NCBI GenBank assembly: GCA_947449315.1
Contig: CANFRC010000005.1
Location: 1-64,000 of the forward strand
From: Bacteroidota bacterium
GTDB taxonomy: Bacteria > Bacteroidota > Bacteroidia > 2-12-FULL-35-15
DNA length: 64,000 nucleotides
Direction of reading: 5' to 3'
The position numbers and the translations under genes are program-made. Position 1 is the first letter of the stretch. Each line of letters opens with the position of its first letter. Shown one piece after another: positions 1 to 9,025 of the stretch. The notes under the pieces are model-generated. The model saw only the letters and a list, made by a program, of their open reading frames with translations, was not told the origin of the DNA and searched no databases.

Positions 1-590
1 AATTGAGTGATTTGGTTTTGTAAACGAACAACAAAAACCATGATCTCTTTTCCTAATCGAGTTGGAGAAGCTGGTTGTCCGTGTGTGCGGGCGAGCATGG
101 ATACTTCTTTCCATTCATTAGCAAACCCCAAAAGTTTATTTACTACCTCTTCTAAACCAGGCAATAAACATTCGTTCATTGCATCCTTAACAGAGTAGGG
201 GATGGCCGTATTATTAATGTCCTGTGATGTTAATCCAAAGTGGATAAATTCTTTTTGTTCATTGATTTTAAGAGCATCGAATTTTTCTTTGATGAAATAT
301 TCAACAGCTTTCACATCATGATTTGTAACTTTTTCAATGTCTTTTATCTGCTGTGCATCTGCTTCAGAAATGTTTTTATAGATATTGCGTAAGGCAGGGA
401 AAAGCTCTTTGTTAAATCCTTTTAATTGAGGCAAAGGTAATTCGCATAAGGCGATGAAATATTCTATTTCAACAAGTACACGGTATTTTATAAGCGCAGA
501 CTCAGAAAAGTAGTCGGCTAATTTTTCGGTAGCGTTTCTGTAACGTCCATCTATTGGTGATATGGCAGTCAGTTTTGTTAATTCACTCAT
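1..590 (-). CDS. purB: Adenylosuccinate lyase, N-terminal part (cut by window edge)
   Basis: Adenylosuccinate lyase performs two steps of purine synthesis: release of fumarate from SAICAR and from adenylosuccinate. Reading leftward from the ATG at 588-590, about 196 codons are visible before the edge. They contain the family start SPIDGRYR, the TNHDVKAVEYF segment, HFGLTSQDINNTA and the ARTHGQPASPT segment with the catalytic-region histidine. This is the E. coli PurB-type arrangement (about 450 residues), so somewhat over half the protein is missing. It is the last gene of a same-strand run (amn, holA, EVE gene) but is separated from it by a 104-bp gap holding a promoter-like site. Identification is firm. 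Confidence 0.95.
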   Translation of the reverse strand, partial: MSELTKLTAISPIDGRYRNATEKLADYFSESALIKYRVLVEIEYFIALCELPLPQLKGFNKELFPALRNIYKNISEADAQQIKDIEKVTNHDVKAVEYFIKEKFDALKINEQKEFIHFGLTSQDINNTAIPYSVKDAMNECLLPGLEEVVNKLLGFANEWKEVSMLARTHGQPASPTRLGKEIMVFVVRLQNQITQ

Positions 591-618
591 TGGTTATAAA
601 CGTATTTCTAATGAGAAA

Positions 619-651
619 CGAAGATAAGGAAATTATAAGTTGAAGAACCAA
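619..651 (-). promoter_or_regulatory. Candidate Bacteroidetes promoter for purB
   Basis: On the minus strand TATCTTCG (one mismatch to TAnnTTTG) lies 21 bases after TTGG (one mismatch to TTTG), about 30 bases before the purB ATG. Spacing and position fit the Bacteroidetes sigma-A pattern, but neither box is perfect. Confidence 0.4.
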
Positions 652-694
652 TACAATTGGGCTCTTTTAATATTTTTTTGAAAGAATGTACCTT

Positions 695-1105
695 TTACTT
701 TGTTTCAGATAATTCAAGGATCCTGTCGAACTCTTCCGGTTTTATGGATGCTACCGATAAGCGACTTAATCGCACCAGTTGAATCCCTTCTAGTTTTTTA
801 TCGGCTTTTATTTCCGCTAAGGTAACGGAGCGTTTTAATTTTTTAAATGGAGCAATTTCTACAACACTCCATGCAGTATCCTCCGTGGTCGGATCTTGGT
901 AAGCTTCCTTAACCACTTTTGCTATCCCAACAATATCAAGTCCTTCATTGCTATGATAAAAATATACGAGATCTCCTTTTTTCATTGCGCGCATGTTGTT
1001 GCGCGCAGCATAATTGCGGACGCCATCCCAAACTGCTTTTTTATCTTTTACGAATGTATCCCAACTGTATTTGAAGGGCTCAGATTTAACTAACCAATAG
1101 TTCAT
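695..1105 (-). CDS. EVE domain-containing protein
   Basis: This 136-residue protein is a complete single EVE domain, a PUA-like fold related to YTH domains that is thought to read modified bases in DNA or RNA. It shows the typical start MNYWLVKSEP, the WDGVRNYAARNNM segment, KKGDLVYFYHS and a central W in TAWSVVEI. No signal peptide or membrane segment is present, so it acts in the cytoplasm. It begins one base after the stop of holA and so is probably cotranscribed with it. No modification or restriction genes sit beside it apart from an HsdR-N-like gene about 4 kb away. The target base is unknown. Confidence 0.85.
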   Translation of the reverse strand: MNYWLVKSEPFKYSWDTFVKDKKAVWDGVRNYAARNNMRAMKKGDLVYFYHSNEGLDIVGIAKVVKEAYQDPTTEDTAWSVVEIAPFKKLKRSVTLAEIKADKKLEGIQLVRLSRLSVASIKPEEFDRILELSETK

Positions 1106-1106
1106 G

Positions 1107-2150
1107 TTAATGCATTATCTTAAAAACTAATTCTTTTAAAAGTTCTCCTTCACTTGCTGAGCCTCGGTCAACTCCTTTTGATTTTAGGTCGTATTCACGC
1201 AAATAACAGAAAATAGATTTTAGTTTTCCAAGAGAAAAATTTTTTGCCGCTTTTTCATAATCCCCTACAAAAAAAGGGTGTACCCCTAATGCGGAAGCTA
1301 CACTTGCTTTTGATTTGTCCTGCAAAAAATGGTAGGTTAGCATTTTACAGAAGTAACCATAAAGAGACGTAATGGTCATTACCATAGGATGTTCTTTTTC
1401 ATTAGAAGAGAAAAAGTTGATGATTCGGTTTGCTTTTAAAACTTCTTTGGAGCCGATGGCCGTTTGTAGTTCAAAAACATTATAATCTTTGCTGATACCT
1501 ATATTTGTTTGGATATGCTCAACGGTAATTTCCGATTTAGGAGGTAGGTTGATCATTAACTTATCTAATTCATTGGAAACTTTGCTGAGATTTGTTCCAA
1601 GGTATTCCGTTAGTAAAGCGCTTGCTTTTGGGCCAACTGTATATTCTTTTCCTTTTAAATAATTGTTGATCCAATCAGGTACTTTGTTGTCGTATATTTT
1701 TTTTGAATCGAAAAGCGCAGCATTTTTATCAATCAGTTTCGCAACGCTAGTTCTTTTGTCGATCGTTTTGTATTTGTAGCAAATGACCAGAATGGTTGAT
1801 TTCTGTGGGTTTTCAATATATGTTTCAAAAGGAAGTTTTGTTTTGTCTTTGGCTTTATCTCCTTCTTTTTCTTTGCCTACAAGGTCTTTAATGTTTTGGG
1901 CTTCTTTGATGATGATCACTTGGTGTTCACTCATCATTGGAAAACGCTTTGCTGCTCCAATTACATCAGCGGCAGTAATATCTCTTCCGTAGAGAACACT
2001 TTGGTTGAATTCTTTTTCAGATTCGTCCAAGACATTGTTTTCAATATAATCAGAGATCATATCAATAAAATATGGTTCTTCGCCCATTAAAAAATATACT
2101 GGTCGGTATATCTTCTTTTTTAACTCGGACATTATATCATTGAATTCCAT
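1107..2150 (-). CDS. holA: DNA polymerase III subunit delta
   Basis: The delta subunit is the wrench of the clamp loader: it opens the beta clamp and works with DnaX and delta prime. At 347 residues it matches the usual HolA length. The N-terminal part has the family segment YFLMGEEPYFID followed by the degenerate AAA-like core (VIIIKEAQ, then STILVICYK). The C-terminal helical collar contains LSKVSNELDKLM and the NVFELQTAIG stretch. It lies 31 bases after amn and one base before the EVE gene, suggesting one transcript. Its partner dnaX is about 22 kb away in the same window. Confidence 0.93.
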   Translation of the reverse strand: MEFNDIMSELKKKIYRPVYFLMGEEPYFIDMISDYIENNVLDESEKEFNQSVLYGRDITAADVIGAAKRFPMMSEHQVIIIKEAQNIKDLVGKEKEGDKAKDKTKLPFETYIENPQKSTILVICYKYKTIDKRTSVAKLIDKNAALFDSKKIYDNKVPDWINNYLKGKEYTVGPKASALLTEYLGTNLSKVSNELDKLMINLPPKSEITVEHIQTNIGISKDYNVFELQTAIGSKEVLKANRIINFFSSNEKEHPMVMTITSLYGYFCKMLTYHFLQDKSKASVASALGVHPFFVGDYEKAAKNFSLGKLKSIFCYLREYDLKSKGVDRGSASEGELLKELVFKIMH

Positions 2151-2181
2151 ATCTTTTTTTGTAGAAACGTATGTAAATTTC

Positions 2182-2955
2182 TTATTCGAATCTTAAATGT
2201 TTAACCGTTAGCCCATTGTTAATAAGCTCATTGAGCGAATCAATCCCAATTTTTAAATGCTCATCAACATAATTTTCGGTTACTTTTTTATCGCTTTCGG
2301 TAGTTTTTACTCCTGTAGAGATCATCGGTTGGTCGCTTACTAAAAGTAAAGCTCCAGTGGGGATCTCATTATGAAAGCCAGTTGTAAAAATGGTTGCAGT
2401 TTCCATATCAATTCCCATGGCGCGAATGGCGCGAAGGTACTCTTTGAATTTATCATCATGTTCCCACACTCTTCTGTTGGTAGTGTATACAGTTCCAGTC
2501 CAATAATCTTTGTTGTGATTTCGGATGGTCGTTGAAATGGCTTTTTGTAAACTGAAGGCTGGTAATGCAGGTACTTCTGGTGGGAAATAATCGTCAGATG
2601 TTCCTTCTCCTCGAATGGCAGCAATCGGCAGGATAAGATCTCCTAATTCATTTTTCTTTTTTAAACCTCCGCATTTGCCTAAAAATAAAACGGCTTTAGG
2701 ATTGATAGCACTTAATAGATCCATAATGGTTGCTGCATTGGCGCTTCCCATCCCAAAATTAATAATTGTGATGCCTTTTGCCGTAGCATTTGGCATTGGC
2801 ATATCTGTTCCATTCACCTCCACATTGTTCCATTCGGCAAATTTCTTAACATATTTATTGAAATTAGTCAACAAAATGTATTTGCCGAATTCATTGATGG
2901 GAGTGCCTGTATAACGTGGTAACCAATTCTGAACGATATCTTCTTTACTTTTCAT
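2182..2955 (-). CDS. amn: AMP nucleosidase
   Basis: AMP nucleosidase splits AMP into adenine and ribose 5-phosphate, adjusting the adenylate pool. The 257-residue protein is the short Bacteroidetes form: it has the phosphorylase-type catalytic domain but lacks the extra N-terminal regulatory domain of the roughly 480-residue E. coli enzyme. Visible family features are INFGMGSANAATIMDLL, the VLFLGKCGGL glycine-rich segment, the GTSDDYFPPEVPALPAF loop and AMGIDMETATIF near residue 185. It appears to be the first gene of the amn-holA-EVE run. A general purine-nucleoside phosphorylase is the main alternative, but the PEVPALPAF loop favours amn. Confidence 0.9.
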   Translation of the reverse strand: MKSKEDIVQNWLPRYTGTPINEFGKYILLTNFNKYVKKFAEWNNVEVNGTDMPMPNATAKGITIINFGMGSANAATIMDLLSAINPKAVLFLGKCGGLKKKNELGDLILPIAAIRGEGTSDDYFPPEVPALPAFSLQKAISTTIRNHNKDYWTGTVYTTNRRVWEHDDKFKEYLRAIRAMGIDMETATIFTTGFHNEIPTGALLLVSDQPMISTGVKTTESDKKVTENYVDEHLKIGIDSLNELINNGLTVKHLRFE

Positions 2956-3062
2956 TTTTTTTGAATTACAACTTTCGTTGAGTGTCTGGCTACAATTTAT
3001 TCTTTGAGCGAAAATACGAAATAATGACCGTTGAATAATAGTTTGTTAAGAATTTTTGATAA

Positions 3063-4880
3063 CTATGGATGAAGCTCGTAGTTCTTATTGGTAGTAATGA
3101 ATTCAACCTGTAGGTCATCGATAAATGTGGTGTCATTTGCTTTGTCATCCCAAAAGTAAATGACCATGCTATCCTGAATAGGTTTTATATTTTCAGGTAA
3201 TGTTAATCCGAATTCTACCTTTTCCCAATTGTTAGTGTGAATGAAATTTTTAATTTCAAAACCATTGTAGCTGTATGATTTTCCATTCTTAATAAAATCT
3301 AAAACCATGGTGCATTTTCCGATGGTGGATCTGGATTTTATTAATGCAGATGCTCGAACCTTTGAATATTCATTCGGCAATAAAAATCCGGGGATCGGCA
3401 TCTTTACAGATGCGCTGAAATTATTTGTGATGCAGGTGAAGGTAGAACGGTTTCCCGAGAAATGTTCATTCGTCACATATTTATAATCTTTGTTTTGAAA
3501 GTTAATTTTTTCATAATCATTTTTGTTGACCTGCTTATTTACAATCGTTTCTTTTGGAATAGGATAAAATGCAAGTGGCTTAATTCTGAAAAAATTTTTG
3601 AAATACGTTTCAGAGGAAGAAACATCGCCGGGTATAATTCCTGTTCTGAATTGCTGTGATTGTAGAATGTTTAAGAGACTAATACAAACAATAATTACAT
3701 ATAGAAAAGTAGTTTTTGTTTGAATGCTCCGAATAAAATACGCCAATAATATTCCAGGAATAATATAGAAGTCGACCATTGCACGTTGGCTGAAAGAAGT
3801 TGGACCAAAGGTCCAGGACCACCAACAGCTGTTTATGAATACGATTAGTATAAAGAATAAAAAAACATTGAGGGTCTCCATTTTATTTCTCAATTTAAAT
3901 AGGCCCATCAAACATACGATCATTAAGGGAGTGAAAAGTAACCAGCCTTTCCGGAAGCTGAATAAGGCTCCAAAAAAATGTGCGTTGTTAAAATAATAAT
4001 GTTCGCCATGGTATGGATTAAAAAATAATTTCCCGGTTTGTAAATACCATATAATTGGAACGATGCAAACGATGATGAGCGTAAAAATTGAATGAAACCA
4101 AGTTTTGTAATTAGCAAAGGCCTGCTGAAAAATCGTTATTATTTTCGGAAGGGTCGCTCCGAAAAAAGGCAGCAGTGTAAGGATAAGAATATTTTGTGGT
4201 CGAGTAATGCATACGAAAGCGATAAAGGTCATGCTGTAATGAAGATGTTTCGATCTGTTTATTCCATTGTCTTCAAACAACATCATCAGGTGGTAGGACA
4301 ATCCTGCAATTAAAAAGAAAGAATATACATGTGAAGCACTTGGGTAATAAACGGTTTGGTACAATAAGTTAGTCCCGAAAAATAGAGAAGCGATAGCAAT
4401 CGTTTGGATTGATTCTGAGAAATCGAATTTTGAAAGTATTTTTTTTAAATAGCGAAGTCCAAGAAAACAGTAGAAAATTGCTGAAAGTCCAATGAAGTAT
4501 TGATATAAAATGGAATAGCCATCCGCTGTTTGACCAAATAATAAACTAAGAAAATGTGCGAGTAAAAAGAATGGCAAACATAAAATAGCTACACCAGGAA
4601 AATACTTATTTACTTTTATGCCATCAAATTCATTTATGAAATTTTTTGTTGGCGGGTTATATCCTGGTGGGTAATATTTAGGATAGATTGGATTGAAAAA
4701 GCTGAAAGAAAAATCGTGATAAATGAATGCTGCAGGGAGATAGGAGTAGTATCCTAGTCCATCTGCAATGATCATTTTGTCGTGCTGAATCTTAGTGTCC
4801 CTAGTTGTGAATAAAAGAATTACAGCGCAAAGTAAAATGAATTCACAGATGTATTTTTGTATGATCTTCAGAAAAGTCAT
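3063..4880 (-). CDS. Polytopic membrane protein, GT-C glycosyltransferase-like, with C-terminal beta domain
   Basis: The 605-residue protein has roughly ten or eleven hydrophobic segments between residues 10 and 420, then a soluble tail of about 170 residues. The first outer loop carries ADGLGYYSYLPAAF, an acidic residue placed as in the catalytic loop of GT-C enzymes that transfer sugars from lipid-linked donors. The tail looks like a beta sandwich of the carbohydrate-binding kind (alternating hydrophobic strands, NNWEKVEFGL, FIDDLQVEF). I do not recognise a named family, and the glycosyltransferase idea is inference from topology and the loop. It sits alone between the amn run and a divergent gene. 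Confidence 0.55.
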   Translation of the reverse strand: MTFLKIIQKYICEFILLCAVILLFTTRDTKIQHDKMIIADGLGYYSYLPAAFIYHDFSFSFFNPIYPKYYPPGYNPPTKNFINEFDGIKVNKYFPGVAILCLPFFLLAHFLSLLFGQTADGYSILYQYFIGLSAIFYCFLGLRYLKKILSKFDFSESIQTIAIASLFFGTNLLYQTVYYPSASHVYSFFLIAGLSYHLMMLFEDNGINRSKHLHYSMTFIAFVCITRPQNILILTLLPFFGATLPKIITIFQQAFANYKTWFHSIFTLIIVCIVPIIWYLQTGKLFFNPYHGEHYYFNNAHFFGALFSFRKGWLLFTPLMIVCLMGLFKLRNKMETLNVFLFFILIVFINSCWWSWTFGPTSFSQRAMVDFYIIPGILLAYFIRSIQTKTTFLYVIIVCISLLNILQSQQFRTGIIPGDVSSSETYFKNFFRIKPLAFYPIPKETIVNKQVNKNDYEKINFQNKDYKYVTNEHFSGNRSTFTCITNNFSASVKMPIPGFLLPNEYSKVRASALIKSRSTIGKCTMVLDFIKNGKSYSYNGFEIKNFIHTNNWEKVEFGLTLPENIKPIQDSMVIYFWDDKANDTTFIDDLQVEFITTNKNYELHP

Positions 4881-4985
4881 TTTGCTTGTTGGATTGTGAT
4901 TGGAAAGATAGGTAAATTTTCAGTTTATGAAAACGGAATTGCGATATTGTTAATTCGTATCTTCGTAAAGAAATAGAAGTTAGAA

Positions 4986-5426
4986 ATGCAACAACTTAAT
5001 TTACCACTCTATCAATTTAAGATGAAAAAGGATGGAGAACGTATTCAGATCTTTGATGCGATTCGGAAAAAGTATGTGGTATTAACACCTGAGGAATGGG
5101 TGCGACAAAATATTCTGCAGTACCTTATTCAAGAAAAAAATTTCCCATCTTCTTTAATAGCTGTTGAGGCTGGTCTTAAATATAATCAGTTGCAAAAACG
5201 TGCGGATGTGCTTGTTTATGATAAATCCGGATCTCCCTTTTTATTAGTGGAATGCAAGGCACCTGAAGTGAAAATAACACAAGATACTTTTGATCAGATA
5301 GCAAGGTATAATTTGATCTTTAAAGTAAAGTACCTTGTTGTAACAAACGGGCTGAATCATTTTTGCTGTATCATGGATTATACAGATAACAGTTATCAAT
5401 ATCTAGAATTTATTCCGACCTTTTAG
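4986..5426 (+). CDS. Solitary HsdR N-terminal-like (PD-(D/E)xK) protein
   Basis: This 146-residue protein corresponds only to the N-terminal nuclease-fold domain of type I restriction R subunits. The segment RADVLVYD, then LLVECKAPE, supplies the D and E-x-K residues of a PD-(D/E)xK site, and DQIARYN follows as in that family. There is no helicase motor, and no hsdM or hsdS gene nearby, so it is not a restriction system. Stand-alone copies are common in Bacteroidetes chromosomes and I recall them near holA, which would fit this position, but I cannot verify that here. Its substrate is unknown; a repair or DNA-processing role is a guess. Confidence 0.75.
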   Translation: MQQLNLPLYQFKMKKDGERIQIFDAIRKKYVVLTPEEWVRQNILQYLIQEKNFPSSLIAVEAGLKYNQLQKRADVLVYDKSGSPFLLVECKAPEVKITQDTFDQIARYNLIFKVKYLVVTNGLNHFCCIMDYTDNSYQYLEFIPTF

Positions 5427-5487
5427 TCGTCTTGTTTTTTCAATAAAACATTCTTAAATTGCAGTGAATTAATATCTGCTGCTCCGA

Positions 5488-8355
5488 ATGTTTTCCATTA
5501 AAAATAACATATTCACATTTCTTTTAGTGTTTTTTGGAACACTGTCTGTTTGTTCTCAACCCAACGCCAATTCTGCTGTTCGTTTTCTTTTTCCAGAAAA
5601 AATAAAGTCTGGCGATTACTTGGACAAAACTATCATAATAAAAGTGAAAGCAGAGTTTGCAAGTATTTGTTCTGCAAATGCGATCGAAAATTCTACTTTC
5701 CAGCAATTGTTTCTTGCACTGGGAGGTAACGGTTTGGTGAAAAAATTTCCATTTGCTAATGCACCAGATCGGCAAATTAATCGAAGGGGAGAGAAGATGA
5801 CTGATCTAACATTGATCTATCAGTTTTCTTATTCAGCGAATGTATCATTAGAAAAAGCCATTAATAAATTTATTTATACGGGGCTTTTCGAATATGTCGA
5901 ACCGCATTATGTTCCACATCTTTGTTATACACCGAATGACCCTCTTCTGTCAACACAGTATGCGATCACAAATATACAGGCCGAAAACGCATGGGGTGTA
6001 AATACGACCACTGCAAGAGGCGATACCAATGTTGTTATTGGAATTACAGATACCGGCACAGATCCTCTTCATGATGATTTGGCTTCACAAATCAAACATA
6101 ATTATGCGGATGTTCCAGGCGGCGGCGATAATGATGCAGATGGTTATACAGATAATTTTAGTGGATGGGATTTGGGTGAAAATGATAATGATCCTACCTA
6201 TAATGCCAATGCACATGGTATTCATGTTTCAGGTATCGCTGCTGCAGCTGTTGATAATACAATAGGTGTAGCGGGTATTGGATTTAGTTGTAAGTTTTTG
6301 CCAGTGAAAATTGCTGATGCATCGGGAGCTCTTATACAGGCATATGAAGGAATCGTTTATGCTGCAGACCATGGCTGTGCAATCATTAATTGTTCATGGG
6401 GAAGCATTGGTGGCGGACAGTTTGGACAGGATGTTGTAAGCTATGCAACAATAAACAAAAACGCTTTGGTTGTTGCGGCAGCTGGTAACGATGGTTTGGA
6501 CGAGGCTTTTTATCCTGCTTCCTATACCTATGTTATTAGTGTTGTCAATACAAAAGCGGACGACAGGCGTTCTGCTAGTTCCAACTATAATTATACAGCT
6601 GATGTTTGCGCACCGGGTGAAAGTATTAATTCTACATATGTGGCCAACAGTTATGCATCTTTGACAGGTACATCAATGGCTTCGCCATGTGCGGCAGGAG
6701 CGGCGGCCATCATTAAATCTTTTTATCCCAGTTATACAGCTTTACAGGTGGGTGAACGATTAAAAACTACTTGCGATAATATTTACGGATTAACAGGGCC
6801 AATGTATGCCAACAAATTAGGTTATGGAAGAATTAACCTCTTCAATGCACTAACCGCAATTCATACCCCTTCTGTTGTGATGACATCAAGAACGATCACT
6901 GATAATAATGACAATACTTTTGTTGTCGGCGATACTCTTCGTATTGCCGGAGATTATACAAATTACCTTGCTCCAATCACCAGTTTAACTGCATCGCTTT
7001 CAACTACATCAACCTATGTCAACATATTGGATGGTACAACAAATTTGGGCGCTGTAGGAACTTTAGCTGTTGCCAATAATTATTCCGATCCATTCACCAT
7101 TCTTATTTTACCTACCGCTCCACCCAATACTATTGTGACTTTTAAACTTACATATACCGATCCTGCCACTTCATACACTGCTGTTGAAATGTTCAATGTT
7201 ACCGTAAATGTTGATTATATAAATATTGCTATTAATGATATAGCAACCACAATCAGCAGCGCAGGCAGAATAGGATACAGTCAGAATGGGCAAGTGGGTG
7301 GTTTAGGATTTAATTATTTAGGTTCAGGGACATTGGTTTACGAAGCAGGGTTGATGATAGGGATAAGCGGAACTCAGGTTTCGGATGCAATACGAGGCAC
7401 CACAACACCGGATGCAGATTTTCAATCGGTTATTGCGGCTCATCCAAATGCACCATCTGTATTTTCCGAATTGGATATTGACGGCGCTTTTAATGATAAT
7501 GTGGCCACGTCATCATTGCCTGTTAGGGTGCATCAAAATGCCTTCGCCTGGACTACATCAGGAAATAGAAAATATGTGATCTTTCAATATGTAATTGCGA
7601 ATACGGGTACAACCACACTATCAAATCTTTTTTCTGGAATTTTTGCCGATTGGGATATTGATGCGACAACGTTTGGTTCTGACAGGGCTGATTTTGATGC
7701 AGTTAATAAAATGGGATACGCTTATTATAGCGGAGTGGCCGGGAAATATGCAGGGATTAAGTTGTTAACGAATACTGCACCTGTTGTTCATTATGCAGTT
7801 GATAATGTGGCAGGAGGGGCCGGTGGTGCCGATTTGAACACAGGAGGTTACGACGGTTCAGAAAAATATTTGACACTGTCTACCAACAGACCTAATGCCG
7901 GAGTTTCTGGTGCTGGTGCCGATGTGATTGATATTGTGAGTACCGGTCCTTATACCATCAATTCTGGAGATTCTATTAAAGTTGCATTTGCTTTGATTGC
8001 TGGTGATGATCTGACAGATCTTCAAAATAGTGCTGTCAATGCACAAAGCATGTACGATGGCATGTTATCAACAAGTGTTGTGGATAATGATTTGGAATTA
8101 AATCCCATGACTATTTTTCCGAATCCAACGAATGGACAGTCTGAAATCACCATTCATGTTGCTGATGCAGCAAAAATAGAATTCAAAGTATTTAATTTGT
8201 TAGGCAAGGAAATAAAAAAACTTACTTCAGAAAATATTTCTGCAGGGCAGTATCGTTTTAATTTTGATACATCTGCTTTGGCAAATGGTATCTATTATTG
8301 TCAGCTGAATATTGGTACCAAAAAATATGTACAAAAATTGATTGTCACTAAATAA
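5488..8355 (+). CDS. Secreted S8 subtilisin-like serine protease with T9SS sorting domain
   Basis: The 955-residue protease has an N-terminal signal peptide (ending near VCSQ), a propeptide-like region to about residue 160, and a peptidase S8 domain with the complete catalytic set: Asp188 in ITDTGTD, His243 in NAHGIHVSG, oxyanion Asn334 in AAGND and Ser396 in GTSMASP. A long beta-rich region follows. The last 85 residues form a type A T9SS sorting domain beginning IFPNPTNGQ and ending QKLIVTK. The protein should therefore cross the outer membrane by type IX secretion and be released or anchored at the surface. It appears to be a single-gene unit. Confidence 0.92.
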   Translation: MFSIKNNIFTFLLVFFGTLSVCSQPNANSAVRFLFPEKIKSGDYLDKTIIIKVKAEFASICSANAIENSTFQQLFLALGGNGLVKKFPFANAPDRQINRRGEKMTDLTLIYQFSYSANVSLEKAINKFIYTGLFEYVEPHYVPHLCYTPNDPLLSTQYAITNIQAENAWGVNTTTARGDTNVVIGITDTGTDPLHDDLASQIKHNYADVPGGGDNDADGYTDNFSGWDLGENDNDPTYNANAHGIHVSGIAAAAVDNTIGVAGIGFSCKFLPVKIADASGALIQAYEGIVYAADHGCAIINCSWGSIGGGQFGQDVVSYATINKNALVVAAAGNDGLDEAFYPASYTYVISVVNTKADDRRSASSNYNYTADVCAPGESINSTYVANSYASLTGTSMASPCAAGAAAIIKSFYPSYTALQVGERLKTTCDNIYGLTGPMYANKLGYGRINLFNALTAIHTPSVVMTSRTITDNNDNTFVVGDTLRIAGDYTNYLAPITSLTASLSTTSTYVNILDGTTNLGAVGTLAVANNYSDPFTILILPTAPPNTIVTFKLTYTDPATSYTAVEMFNVTVNVDYINIAINDIATTISSAGRIGYSQNGQVGGLGFNYLGSGTLVYEAGLMIGISGTQVSDAIRGTTTPDADFQSVIAAHPNAPSVFSELDIDGAFNDNVATSSLPVRVHQNAFAWTTSGNRKYVIFQYVIANTGTTTLSNLFSGIFADWDIDATTFGSDRADFDAVNKMGYAYYSGVAGKYAGIKLLTNTAPVVHYAVDNVAGGAGGADLNTGGYDGSEKYLTLSTNRPNAGVSGAGADVIDIVSTGPYTINSGDSIKVAFALIAGDDLTDLQNSAVNAQSMYDGMLSTSVVDNDLELNPMTIFPNPTNGQSEITIHVADAAKIEFKVFNLLGKEIKKLTSENISAGQYRFNFDTSALANGIYYCQLNIGTKKYVQKLIVTK

Positions 8356-8375
8356 AAGCTGAAACAATATTTTAT

Positions 8376-8383
8376 TACATTTG
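8376..8383 (+). promoter_or_regulatory. Candidate -7 box before the DUF5606 gene
   Basis: TACATTTG matches the Bacteroidetes TAnnTTTG box 21 bases before the start codon; no clear TTTG box lies at the proper distance upstream, so only half the promoter is supported. Confidence 0.4.
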
Positions 8384-8404
8384 TATTCAAATTAAAAAAA
8401 CAAT

Positions 8405-8947
8405 ATGGATTTAAGCGGAATAATTTCAATTGCAGGAATGAGCGGACTTTTTAAGGTAATTGCTCAGACAAAGAATGGATTAATTGTAGAATCCCTGATC
8501 GACAAAAAACGTGTTCAGGCTTTTGCAACTCACAAAATAAGTGCATTAGAAGATGTTAGTATTTATTCTACAGCTGATGATGTGCCTTTGAAAGATGTGT
8601 TTCAAAAAATATATGATCACGAAAAAGGTGGTGCGTGTATTGATCACAAACAACCGGATGCAGATCTTAAAAAATATTTTAAGACTGTTTTTGCAGAATA
8701 TGATGAGGAAAGAGTGTATGTTTCGGACATTAAAAAAGTGTTGAACTGGTACAATTCACTTCAGAAAGATGGTTTGTTCGAGAAAAAGGTAGAGGTCGTT
8801 GATGGCGAAAAGCCAAAGATCAAAACTGCTGCAGGTGATGCAAAAGGTGCTGCGAAAGCAGTGAAAAAAGATACCAATACGAAGCCAGTTAAAACGGCGA
8901 GCTCAAAGGTGAAAGTTCAAGGTGTTAGAAAATCCGGTGTTGCATAA
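8405..8947 (+). CDS. DUF5606 domain protein
   Basis: The 180-residue protein opens with the conserved DUF5606 block (MDLSGIISIAGMSGL, then FKVIAQTKNGLIVESL), a domain seen in Bacteroidetes but without a known role. Residues 1-135 are compact and mixed, with an SLQKDG segment near the domain end. Residues 136-180 form a lysine- and alanine-rich tail (GDAKGAAKAVKKD) that is probably disordered and could contact nucleic acid. It has no signal peptide. It sits between the subtilase and the M3 peptidase with its own promoter-like site and terminator-like hairpin. Function unknown. Confidence 0.8.
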   Translation: MDLSGIISIAGMSGLFKVIAQTKNGLIVESLIDKKRVQAFATHKISALEDVSIYSTADDVPLKDVFQKIYDHEKGGACIDHKQPDADLKKYFKTVFAEYDEERVYVSDIKKVLNWYNSLQKDGLFEKKVEVVDGEKPKIKTAAGDAKGAAKAVKKDTNTKPVKTASSKVKVQGVRKSGVA

Positions 8948-8964
8948 GCACCGTTTTTTCTATC

Positions 8965-8996
8965 TAACAGATTCTTTTTTTGTTCTGTTTTTTTTA
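8965..8996 (+). terminator. Short terminator-like hairpin after the DUF5606 gene
   Basis: AACAGA at 8966-8971 pairs with TCTGTT at 8984-8989, and a run of T follows. The stem is only six base pairs, so it may be weak. Confidence 0.4.
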
Positions 8997-9025
8997 CAAA
9001 GTTCCAGTTTCAAATAATAGTGTTG

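Noticed and set aside
4986-5426. Type I restriction-modification system
   Set aside because: Only the R-subunit N-terminal fold is present; there is no helicase part, hsdM or hsdS in the surrounding sequence.
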